A stretch of 39,797 bases of DNA from Methylotenera sp. RIFCSPLOWO2_02_FULL_45_14 (lineage in GTDB: Bacteria > Pseudomonadota > Gammaproteobacteria > Burkholderiales > Methylophilaceae), in assembly GCA_001803395.1 (NCBI GenBank), contig MHBU01000013.1, positions 19,290 through 59,086 of the forward strand. The letters are read 5' to 3'. Under the pieces are notes generated by a model. The model had not been told where the DNA came from, did no database searches, and was given only the letters and a program-made list of their open reading frames with translations. Shown piece after piece: positions 19,301-26,653 of the stretch (position 1 is its first letter; the number at the start of each line of letters is the position of its first letter). Both the position numbers and the translations under genes were made by a program.

Positions 19301-19753
19301 TTCAGCACATTGGCGTCGCAGTGCTTCAAGGTCTAGCTTTTGCCCTTTTTTGAGCATAAAAGTATTGGCATTCAAATAGGCTTTGGGGCTTAGTCGAATG
19401 AGTGCCGTCGCTAATGGCACAATAATCACATCACAAGCGTTTTGCGCAATGTGGTACAAGGTAGTGAGGCGTTCTGAAATTAAGTCAGGGTGCGGCGAAA
19501 ACTGGTCGTAAGGCAGCGTTTCCCAATCTGGCAATAAATGCACGCTTAAACTCGGTGCAAAGTAGGGGATTTCTTCTAACAGGCGTTGCGCATCAAAAGC
19601 ATTGGCGCTGATAATCACTAATGGTTTGCTAGGTTTGTTTGCTTTGATTTGAGTGGCTAAGTTTGCGAGCGTAAAAGCATCTTCACCGCTGGTGTTCAGT
19701 GTTAAACGGCTGGCTAGACCAAGGCTTGGGATTGGCAGGGTTGTCTGCGTCAT
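16328..19753 (-). CDS. mfd: Transcription-repair coupling factor
   Basis: Mfd displaces RNA polymerase stalled at DNA lesions and recruits UvrA. The 1141-aa length fits E. coli Mfd (1148 aa). Domains in order: the UvrB-like N-terminal module with LLPDWETLPYDQFSPHPDLI; the RNA-polymerase-interacting CarD-like domain (INDPVVHEQHGVGRYKGL); then the RecG-like translocase with Walker A GDVGFGKTEVALR (about 626), DEEH box LDEEHRFGV (about 726) and TATPIPRTL; and the C-terminal domain with NLQEELIDRFGLLP. The ATG is at 19753; the gene stands 28 nt after the GGDEF-EAL start and is probably monocistronic. Confidence 0.97.
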   Translation of the reverse strand: MTQTTLPIPSLGLASRLTLNTSGEDAFTLANLATQIKANKPSKPLVIISANAFDAQRLLEEIPYFAPSLSVHLLPDWETLPYDQFSPHPDLISERLTTLYHIAQNACDVIIVPLATALIRLSPKAYLNANTFMLKKGQKLDLEALRRQCAEAGYHHVTQVISHGEFSVRGGLVDLFPMGSALPYRLDLFDDEIETIRTFDVDTQRSLYPVPEIRLLPAREFPLDENGIALFRSQFREAFEGDPQRAKIYKDVSKGVASGGIEWYFPLFFEQTATLLDYLPANSLLCLHGDLDQSAQQFWREAQSRYRTLAHDAERPLLVPEKLLIKTEDFFGATHAFARLALTINTTSNNLPALDIERRAEKPLHKLTDFISQFKGRILIVAESLGRRETMTQLFAEHGLNVSICETWAEFQVSDAHVMLGVSALHTGVALTDSAQKSIAIITEAELYAATVRQQRRREKEKARSTEGMLKDLSELRINDPVVHEQHGVGRYKGLINLDFGEGETEFLLLEYFGDDKLYVPVSQLFLISRYSGGPPESAPLHRLGSGNWEKAKKKALKQIRDTAAELLNLYAQRAARRGHAFTLSLHDYEAFCEGFPFEETPDQLEAIENVIKDMQSGRPMDRLVCGDVGFGKTEVALRAAFVAVMGGRQVAVLVPTTLLAEQHFNNFKDRFAEWPIKIAEISRFRTAKEQKEALAGLEAGQIDIIIGTHRLIQKDVKFKNLGLVVLDEEHRFGVRQKEQLKALRAEVDVLTLTATPIPRTLSMAMEGLREFSIITTPPQKRLSIKTFHTDYSEGIIREAAMREFKRGGQVYFLHNEVDTIHSMREKLERILPDARIAVAHGQLRERELEHVMRDFYHQRYNLLLCTTIIETGIDVPTANTIIMNKADMFGLAQMHQLRGRVGRSHHQAYAYLLTDPDRKITPQAQKRLDAIQLMEDLGAGFHLAMHDLEIRGAGELLGDSQSGEMQEIGFHLYSDMLNHAVKQLKAGKEPDLNAPLSVTTEINLHTPALLTNAYCPDVHERLVIYKRLANCNDDDDLDNLQEELIDRFGLLPEQGEALIACHRLRIAAKPLGIIKIDASDTAIQLQFNPKADIDPMKLINLLQRDRRCRMNGPDKLRVTVGLEAINHRADFVKALLKEFI

Positions 19754-19831
19754 GTGTGTGGGTTATTGCAATGTGTAAGGGCAAGATTATAACGGTTGCA
19801 GCGCGCCAACCGTTATATATTACGGGATATT

Positions 19832-21307
19832 TTAAGCCGTACCGCCCACTGTTAGCGCATCAATTTTAAGGGTAGGCTGACCAACGCCCACAGGCACGCT
19901 TTGACCTTCTTTACCGCAAGTGCCTACGCCACTATCCAGTGACATATCGTTGCCTATCATGGAAACACGTTTCAGCACATCAGGCCCGTTACCTATCAGG
20001 GTTGCACCTTTGACCGGATACGTGATTTCCCCGTCTTCAATCATGTAGGCTTCAGCTGCACTGAATACAAACTTACCGCTGGTAATATCCACTTGCCCAC
20101 CGCCAAAGTTGGCTGCGTACAAACCTTTTTTAACGGATTTAATGATTTCTTCTGGTGGCACCGTGCCGTTAAGCATGTAGGTATTGGTCATGCGCGGCAT
20201 CGGAATGTGCGCGTAACTTTCACGGCGCGCGTTGCCTGTGATTGGCATGTTCATTAAACGTGCGTTGAGTGTATCTTGAATATAGCCACGTAAGATGCCA
20301 TCTTCAATCAGCACAGTTCTATTGGTGGGGTTGCCTTCATCATCTATGCTAAGTGAGCCGCGGCGATCGGCAATGGTGCCATCATCCACAATGGTAATGC
20401 CGCGTGCGGCCACTTGCTGACCGATCATGTTGCTGAAAGCGGAGCTACCTTTACGGTTAAAGTCACCCTCTAAACCATGACCGATGGCCTCGTGTAATAA
20501 AATGCCAGGCCAGCCGGCACCTAATACTACCGTCATACTGCCTGCGGGGGCAGGGCGTGCATCCAGGTTAATAATGGCTTGATGCACGGCTTTTTGTGCG
20601 TAATCTTGTAACACTTCATCGGTAAAGTAGCTGTAGTCAAAACGCCCGCCACCGCCTGCTGAACCTTGCTCGCGGCGACCGTTACTTTCCGCAATCACGT
20701 TAATGCCAACGCGCACCAACGGGCGTACGTCGGCAGCCATTACGCCGTCGTGGCGTGCTACCAACACCACTTCATACTCGCCTGCAATCGATGCTGTTAC
20801 CTGCGTAATGCGCGGGTCCAGTTTTCTGGCGATAGATTCTAAATGCTCTAGTAGCTTTACTTTTGCTTCAGCTGACATTGAGGCGATGGGGTCTTGCGGC
20901 AAATACAGTTGCTTTGGTTGTGCTGTAATAATTGATTTTGCCGTCTGCTCATTGCCCAAGCTGGCGATAGATTTCGTCGCTTTAGCTGCTTCTACCAGCG
21001 CTTCTAAGTTGATGTCATCAGAATAGGCAAATGCGGTTTTTTCACCGCTTACGGCGCGTACGCCTACGCCTTGGTCAATTGAGAAATTACCCGATTTTAC
21101 TTGGCCTTCTTCAAGCCCCCAGCTTTCGCTGCGACTGTATTGAAAGTACAAATCAGCGTAATCGATTTGATGTGACATCATGTCGCTTAGTACATTCTGC
21201 AGCTTCGCAATGTCCAGGTTAGAAGGTGCTAACAGCGCCTCAGTTGCGGCATCAAAATGTGAGCCTTTGATGGGGCTTGAACTACTTGGAATTTCTTGGG
21301 TTTTCAT
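19832..21307 (-). CDS. tldD: TldD metalloprotease subunit
   Basis: TldD is the catalytic half of the TldD/TldE (PmbA) zinc protease, which degrades or matures small peptides. The zinc-binding HEAIGH (about 272-277) is intact, and the third ligand Cys lies in GVGTCGKEGQSVPVG near the C-terminus. FSIDQGVGVRAVSGEKTAFAY and GSSAFSNMIGQQVAARG-type segments match the family. I chose the ATG at 21307 (491 aa; E. coli 481 aa). A longer in-frame TTG start at 21355 would overlap the nitrilase stop and add residues not found in the family. It is the last gene of the yhdP-nitrilase-tldD cluster. The partner pmbA is not in the window. Confidence 0.93.
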   Translation of the reverse strand: MKTQEIPSSSSPIKGSHFDAATEALLAPSNLDIAKLQNVLSDMMSHQIDYADLYFQYSRSESWGLEEGQVKSGNFSIDQGVGVRAVSGEKTAFAYSDDINLEALVEAAKATKSIASLGNEQTAKSIITAQPKQLYLPQDPIASMSAEAKVKLLEHLESIARKLDPRITQVTASIAGEYEVVLVARHDGVMAADVRPLVRVGINVIAESNGRREQGSAGGGGRFDYSYFTDEVLQDYAQKAVHQAIINLDARPAPAGSMTVVLGAGWPGILLHEAIGHGLEGDFNRKGSSAFSNMIGQQVAARGITIVDDGTIADRRGSLSIDDEGNPTNRTVLIEDGILRGYIQDTLNARLMNMPITGNARRESYAHIPMPRMTNTYMLNGTVPPEEIIKSVKKGLYAANFGGGQVDITSGKFVFSAAEAYMIEDGEITYPVKGATLIGNGPDVLKRVSMIGNDMSLDSGVGTCGKEGQSVPVGVGQPTLKIDALTVGGTA

Positions 21308-21341
21308 GAGTTCAGTTTCAATAAAGTAATAGAGTGCAACA

Positions 21342-22220
21342 CTATTTGTTGACAACCTTAATGGTACGATGTTTCAACGCAGGTAAGCTTTTTCTCAGGC
21401 TCTCTTGGTATTTGGGGTTCATCGTCGCCATTACAACCCCTGAGCCGCGTGGCAATCTATCAAGTATCACGCCCCATGGGTCAACAATCATACTATTGCC
21501 ATGGGTTTCACGCCCCGAAATATGGTAACCGCCTTGCGCTGGGGCAATGACATAACTTAGGTTCTCAATGGCACGTGCGCGAATCAAGCTTTCCCAATGG
21601 GCTTTGCCTGTGGTGTCAGTAAATGCGGCGGGGATGATGATAATGTCCACTTCACCCATGGCGCGATAAAGTTCTGGAAAGCGTAAATCGTAACAAATAG
21701 ACAAGCCAATTTTGCCAAAAGGCGACTCTACGACGACGACCTCACTGCCAGCTTCAATGGTTTTTTCTTCATAGTAATGTTCATTACCTAAATCTAAGCC
21801 AAACAAATGAATTTTGTCGTAGCGTGCGACCTGGCGGCCTTTGTCGTCATATACCAGGCAGCTGTTGCGTACCTTGTTAGGAAAATTACTCACTAGCGGA
21901 ACTGAGCCGCCGATTAACCAGATTTTATGTTTCTTTGCAACTCTGCTTAAAAAGTCTTGAATTTGGCCTTTGCCTGCTTCTTCACGCACCGCCACTTTGT
22001 CGGTTTCTTTGAGTCCCATGATGGCAAAATACTCAGGCAATACGACTAACTTAGCCCCTTGATTCACTGCAATTTCAATCAGGCGTTCCGCCTCGCTCAA
22101 ATTAGCGCCTACATAAGGGCCAGAGGCCATCTGAATGGCGGCCAATTTGATGATGTCTTTGTTGACTTCTTGTTTGCCAAGTTTAGCTTTGGTGGTTTTT
22201 AAGCGGGAAGTAATAGCCAT
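21342..22220 (-). CDS. Carbon-nitrogen hydrolase (nitrilase family, Nit1/Nit2 type)
   Basis: This is a probable omega- or deaminated-glutathione amidase of the Nit1/Nit2 branch, active in the cytoplasm. The nitrilase catalytic triad is visible: Glu in VVLPEYFAI, Lys in RYDKIHLFGLDL and Cys in SICYDLRFPELYR; GNSMIVDPWG is the typical C-terminal motif. The ATG at 22220 gives 292 aa with the family start DIIKLAAIQMASGP about 30 residues in. An upstream ATG-frame extension to 22292 would run into the inverted repeat E2 and is unlikely. It lies between yhdP and tldD, a gene order common in beta- and gammaproteobacteria. The substrate is inferred from family only. Confidence 0.88.
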   Translation of the reverse strand: MAITSRLKTTKAKLGKQEVNKDIIKLAAIQMASGPYVGANLSEAERLIEIAVNQGAKLVVLPEYFAIMGLKETDKVAVREEAGKGQIQDFLSRVAKKHKIWLIGGSVPLVSNFPNKVRNSCLVYDDKGRQVARYDKIHLFGLDLGNEHYYEEKTIEAGSEVVVVESPFGKIGLSICYDLRFPELYRAMGEVDIIIIPAAFTDTTGKAHWESLIRARAIENLSYVIAPAQGGYHISGRETHGNSMIVDPWGVILDRLPRGSGVVMATMNPKYQESLRKSLPALKHRTIKVVNK

Positions 22221-22279
22221 GAGTAGTCCAAATAGTTTTTTTCTAATAAATAATATTTTCAACCTAAAACCCACTATCA

Positions 22280-22410
22280 GTCCACGAAACACACCAAAAA
22301 CACGAAATAAAACAAGAAACTCAACTTAAACTTAAGTTGGTGATTAGTAATGCTATGTACGTTTGTGATGTTTTATGAACTTGTTCGTGTTTTTGGTGTG
22401 TTTCGTGGGC
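22280..22410. repeat. Inverted-repeat element with 27-bp arms (E2)
   Basis: Arms at 22280-22306 and 22384-22410 are inverted copies matching at 26 of 27 positions; each contains CCACGAAACACACC. The stem can continue through ATAAAAC (22307-22313) and GTTTTAT (22370-22376) across a 7-nt bulge, and the core holds a perfect CAACTTAA/TTAAGTTG palindrome (22322-22339). It lies 18 nt after the yhdP stop and 60 nt before the nitrilase start, inside a likely operon. It has no coding capacity. Confidence 0.8.
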
Positions 22411-22427
22411 AAATATTTTTTTAAGGT

Positions 22428-25400
22428 TTAATTAAGTGGTGAAACATTGTTACTTTTATTGCTACCAGTAGATTTTACTTCTTGAGGGTTATCCCAAGTG
22501 CCAGTAATTTCATACTCAGAAGATGCTATTTTATTGAGTGGGTCTTTTAATATTTTTTGCGCTAAAAACGCTACGGCACCCACCAGTGGGCCGCCAGCCA
22601 GTGCTGCAAGTGAAATGCTATCACTAATGCGTGGCATCACTTTTACAAAAAGATGCTGTGTTTCTTTTTGTAAATTAGTTTCACCTTTGATCTTAACATC
22701 TGCCGCTGGGCCCGACATTGCAAAGTCATCACTGCGCATCACACCTTGCTCAATTTTAACGGTTGCATTTATTTTGTCAAAAGCAAAGCCATTGCTAAAT
22801 AAATCTCTAAAGTCCAGTGTTAAGCGGCGCGGCAGACTCTGCAGGCTAAGCAGCCCTAGCAATCGGCCAACGCCTGGTTGCACTTGCAAAACTTGCCCCT
22901 TACGCACTTCAAATTGTAGCTCGCCATTTAAGCGTGCAGTATCAAATTGCCGTGGACTGCCTGGCCAATGCAGCCTACCCGTTAATTCACCTTCACCATC
23001 TTTAATGGTATCCGGGTAGCCAAACCTTTTAAGTGTTTTACCTAAGTCTTTAATGTCCCAGGTCAAATTTAGGTAGGTGTTGGGGCTTTTTACCCAATTA
23101 TTCCATTGACCTTCACCGCTAATTATCCCCTCAGGGGTATTAAGTTTAAATTTTTGAATATTCCAGTTATCGTTTTGTGGATAAGCGATGAGTTCTAACG
23201 TGCCTAAATTTTTCTTATCTAATTCAAAGTTATCTGCAACGATATCAAGCGATGGGTAGTCTTGATCGAGCTTTACAAACTGCTTTAAATTGGCATTTAG
23301 GGTGTCACTCTCCAAATTGGTCGATATTTTATGCGGTGCGACATCTGGAATGGTTAGGTTGCTTAAACGTGCAATCAATTTACCGTTGTTCTGACTTTGC
23401 CACTGTATATCACCTGTAATTTCACGGCTTTGTATATTAGCTTGCAAGCCTTCTTTATTGGGCTTGTTGGTGATGGTGAGTTGGTTTAAACGTCTGTCAA
23501 AAATATCGAGCGCATTAATGTTAAGCGCGATTTTTTGAATAGGGAGTGTTGTTGCTGGTTTTGAAGTGTCTGTAAGGTCACGCAACACACCACGCCAGGC
23601 ATCTGCGTCAAGATAGTCCAGGTTTCCAGTCACTTGAATCCCTTTGGGCTGGCGTGCTTCATTGTTAATTTCAGTGAAATTAACAGCATTACTATTCAAG
23701 TTAATGTTGGCGTAATCCAACTGCATTTTTCCGTTGCTTGCGGTACGCATTATTTTTGCGCCGATTTTGTTATCAATATTGATAATCAAGGTGTCGGTAT
23801 TGGCGTCTTGTTTTTTATCTACACGCAGGCTAAATGGCTGACTAGCCGATTTATTGAGTGGTGCAGGCAGGTGAGAGGTGATACCGTTTAAATCAGAGCG
23901 TATGCCAATATTCACGCGAGGTTTTTGAATCAAAATATCGCCTACCCAATCAGTATTACCACTGATATATTGGTTGCCTTTAGCAAAATTTTGTTCTTTG
24001 AAAATTTGTTTAAGGCCTTCGTCGTTGAGTTTGCCTCTTACGGCTACACGGATAGATTTATCTTTGCCAGATATTAAATTAAAGGCCACTGGCGAGCTGA
24101 AAGTGGTGGCTTGGATATTTTTTGCAGCAAGACTGCTTTCGGTAAACTCTAATAAGCCATTGATGTTACTGAGCGTTGGGATGCTTTCACTCGCCATTGT
24201 GCCGTTAGTGATTTGATACAAGCCCTTATATTTAGCCGCCTCTATATCTTGCATCGGAATTTTTAAACCTAGATTAAGCTTACCTGCACCGCTGGTTTTC
24301 AGGTCGTCAGTAAAACCTTGCGTAACTTCACGTACCGGGCTTTTATTCACAAAGTTTATACCTTCATTCACGGTGCCTTGAATTTCAGATTCAATGTTGA
24401 GTATGGGGTAGTCGGCATCAAGTTGAGCAATCGTCGTTTTACTCTTAATGATTTGGTTACCAAGTATGCGTCCAGTATGCGCATTCAGCTCCATACGCTT
24501 GCCTTCAAACAGCATATTTAACCCCAGTTTTTCTATCACTGGCCAGCCAGTCCCATATTCTAAAACTGCATCGCTAATTTTAGCGCTGACTCTAAAAACC
24601 CCTTGTTTCGGATCTAAATTGTTTTTACTATCGACAAATGGAAAGTCGCCCAAACGACCTTTTACAGTCAGATTGATGTCTTCAGCACGCCCGGCCAAGA
24701 TGGAAGTATCCAACCAATGCAGCGTGGTTTCACCGAGCATGATAGGGTAATAAAATGTTGCGAACTTCGCGTTGCCATTGCTAAATTTACCTTGTAAATT
24801 AAGATAGCCGCCGTTAATGCCATCCATCTTGTAATTGGCATCTACTACGCCAGATAGATGTGGGCTGCTAATACTAAGTTTACTGGCCTTAATCTCTGTA
24901 GTTTGGCCGCTTATGCCCCAAGATATTTCCCCACTTAACTTATCCGCAGGAATTGGTCCGCGCAGTATGCCTTTAATATCTAATTTGGCATTTTGCGAGT
25001 TTAGCTGTAAATGCCCATCTTTTTCATTCGCTTGTATTTCACCTGATAGATTAGTAAAGCCGGGTATTTTTTCATGTGCTTGAATACTTAAATGATTAAA
25101 TTTGGCATCAATCTGGTATGCGGTTGTTTTATCGTTTTGCGCTTCCCAGTGCATCGTTACGTTATTAAGGTCGCCTTGTGAAGCCATACCAGTGATTTTT
25201 TGCACCATCACTTCGGGTAATGGCAGCTGTAATAGGGTGGGCTGAATAAGCGCTAAATCAAGATGTGGCACCTTGAAGTTAAGGGTTTGGTGACCTTGGT
25301 TGGTTTGAGCATAATCAGCATTGATATTTTGTAAATTCAACCCATTATTTGCAATAAGCGTCAGTTTATTAAGGCTCACTGAATGGCCAAAACTTGTTTT

Positions 25401-26414
25401 AGCCGTGCTTACTTCAGGCGTAATTGAAAAATTAAGTTTGTTTAAGTTTTTCCAGTCAATTTTCCCAGCCAGCTTACTCAGCGTTATTGGCGCTGCACTG
25501 GGTTTAAGTTGTAATTGCAGATTTTTAAGACTGACTTCACTCGTGATGGATTGCACCTGCTTACTTGAAAACTTAACGGTGACATCAGCGCTACCAATGC
25601 CTGATTGCAAATCGATTGGATAATCAAGCCAAGATTTAAAGGCGGCTAAATTGGCATCTTTGAGTTGTACGGTAATATTGCCGCGCCATGTTTCAATCTG
25701 GCTGACATCATTGCCATAGAAATTGCCGCTCATAAGAATTAGATTGTTGCTACCGGTAGAAGGCTGTGCACTCACTGTGAACAAATGATTTTTAATCACG
25801 CTTCTCCACGGCGGGCTAATAATCTCAATATTTAGATGATCCAAACTTAAAGCAGGGGCGCCACGCTTTTCATCTAGCCAGACGACTTTGGCGTTATTGA
25901 TGATGAGTTTATTTTGTCTTAATAACCAGTTAGGTAAATCAGGTTTTGATTCACCCAGCATGCTGATGCCTGCAACAAAAATCTCACCGCTGGCAATGCG
26001 GCGAATAGTCAGCTCTGGTGCGTGGATGATGAGCTCAGCCAGACGCGGGTCAAGTAAGGGAATGCTGAGCCAGGACAAAGAAGTATCCGACTGCTTTAGC
26101 TGTAAAGCAGGGCGGTTTTGGGCGTCAAAAATAGTAATATTGCTGAGTGATAAATGCGGATTTATCCCTTGCCAATGGGCCTTGATGTTACCGATGACTA
26201 CTTTTTGTTTGATGGCTTGGCTGGCAAACGCGGCAATGGTATCTTTGTATTGATTGATGTTGGGCATGAACCAAAAATGTAGGCTCAATGTAGCCACAAG
26301 TAAAATGACAATCACCACACTCGTGAGCCAGAGTGCTGCGCGGTAAACCCAAAGTAGAGATTTTTTGACCATTGATGTAGTAGGTTTTATTTTTAGTGTG
26401 TAAGTAGCTAACAT
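22428..26414 (-). CDS. yhdP: YhdP-family AsmA-like envelope protein
   Basis: YhdP is an inner-membrane-anchored, periplasm-spanning bridge protein of the AsmA/TamB-like group (DUF3971) that moves phospholipid towards the outer membrane. The 1328-aa length fits the family (E. coli 1266 aa). One N-terminal membrane helix (about 20-48, WLTSVVIVILLVATLSLHFW) is followed by a very long beta-rich periplasmic region. The conserved C-terminal AsmA-like part has LNGELQFEVRKGQVLQVQPG, GRLLGLLSLQSLPRRLTLDF and VKVMPRISDSISLAALAGGP. The ATG at 26414 is used here; an internal ATG at 26372 (MVKKSLLWVYR) is as likely. It is the first gene of the yhdP-nitrilase-tldD cluster. Confidence 0.92.
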   Translation of the reverse strand: MLATYTLKIKPTTSMVKKSLLWVYRAALWLTSVVIVILLVATLSLHFWFMPNINQYKDTIAAFASQAIKQKVVIGNIKAHWQGINPHLSLSNITIFDAQNRPALQLKQSDTSLSWLSIPLLDPRLAELIIHAPELTIRRIASGEIFVAGISMLGESKPDLPNWLLRQNKLIINNAKVVWLDEKRGAPALSLDHLNIEIISPPWRSVIKNHLFTVSAQPSTGSNNLILMSGNFYGNDVSQIETWRGNITVQLKDANLAAFKSWLDYPIDLQSGIGSADVTVKFSSKQVQSITSEVSLKNLQLQLKPSAAPITLSKLAGKIDWKNLNKLNFSITPEVSTAKTSFGHSVSLNKLTLIANNGLNLQNINADYAQTNQGHQTLNFKVPHLDLALIQPTLLQLPLPEVMVQKITGMASQGDLNNVTMHWEAQNDKTTAYQIDAKFNHLSIQAHEKIPGFTNLSGEIQANEKDGHLQLNSQNAKLDIKGILRGPIPADKLSGEISWGISGQTTEIKASKLSISSPHLSGVVDANYKMDGINGGYLNLQGKFSNGNAKFATFYYPIMLGETTLHWLDTSILAGRAEDINLTVKGRLGDFPFVDSKNNLDPKQGVFRVSAKISDAVLEYGTGWPVIEKLGLNMLFEGKRMELNAHTGRILGNQIIKSKTTIAQLDADYPILNIESEIQGTVNEGINFVNKSPVREVTQGFTDDLKTSGAGKLNLGLKIPMQDIEAAKYKGLYQITNGTMASESIPTLSNINGLLEFTESSLAAKNIQATTFSSPVAFNLISGKDKSIRVAVRGKLNDEGLKQIFKEQNFAKGNQYISGNTDWVGDILIQKPRVNIGIRSDLNGITSHLPAPLNKSASQPFSLRVDKKQDANTDTLIINIDNKIGAKIMRTASNGKMQLDYANINLNSNAVNFTEINNEARQPKGIQVTGNLDYLDADAWRGVLRDLTDTSKPATTLPIQKIALNINALDIFDRRLNQLTITNKPNKEGLQANIQSREITGDIQWQSQNNGKLIARLSNLTIPDVAPHKISTNLESDTLNANLKQFVKLDQDYPSLDIVADNFELDKKNLGTLELIAYPQNDNWNIQKFKLNTPEGIISGEGQWNNWVKSPNTYLNLTWDIKDLGKTLKRFGYPDTIKDGEGELTGRLHWPGSPRQFDTARLNGELQFEVRKGQVLQVQPGVGRLLGLLSLQSLPRRLTLDFRDLFSNGFAFDKINATVKIEQGVMRSDDFAMSGPAADVKIKGETNLQKETQHLFVKVMPRISDSISLAALAGGPLVGAVAFLAQKILKDPLNKIASSEYEITGTWDNPQEVKSTGSNKSNNVSPLN

Positions 26415-26553
26415 TTTACTGCAATATCAATCAATACGATTGATATTCAAGGCATTGCATATGTAAAACTGGGTAAATTTAGATAATTAACGGTTGTAAT
26501 AACTAAACAGATGTAAAGACTACTCTCTGAATCATTTAGAATAGCGGCTTTGG

Positions 26554-26609
26554 CGTATGAATAATGAGCTTTAGCTCATATATTCTACGGACAAGCCAAG
26601 CACTGGCTT
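26554..26609 (+). repeat. Two-hairpin repeat, copy A
   Basis: Hairpin 1 runs from 26554 to 26589. CGTA pairs with TACG, then after a bulged T GAATA pairs with TATTC, and ATGAGC pairs with GCTCAT across a TTTA loop with one bulged A. Hairpin 2 is AAGCCA-AGCAC-TGGCTT (26593-26609). The same fold recurs at 36496 and 38979, with compensated base changes. It lies between the divergent yhdP and ABC-F genes, about 45 nt before the ABC-F start. Confidence 0.75.
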
Positions 26610-26653
26610 ATGGTTGATTTTAACCAATATTACTTTATTCAGATTGCTATTAC

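Noticed and set aside
21308-21355. Longer TldD start at a TTG
   Set aside because: It overlaps the end of the nitrilase gene and adds 16 non-conserved residues; the ATG at 21307 fits better.
22221-22292. N-terminal extension of the nitrilase upstream of 22220
   Set aside because: It would run into the left arm of inverted repeat E2 and add residues absent from the family.
22280-22410. Insertion sequence remnant
   Set aside because: There is an inverted-repeat structure but no transposase fragment between the arms and no clear target duplication; I list it as a repeat only.
22498-23019. Open frame of 173 codons on the plus strand inside yhdP
   Set aside because: It is antisense to a well-supported yhdP region, has Ser/Pro/Cys-rich composition typical of a shadow frame, and shows no domain or ribosome-binding site.
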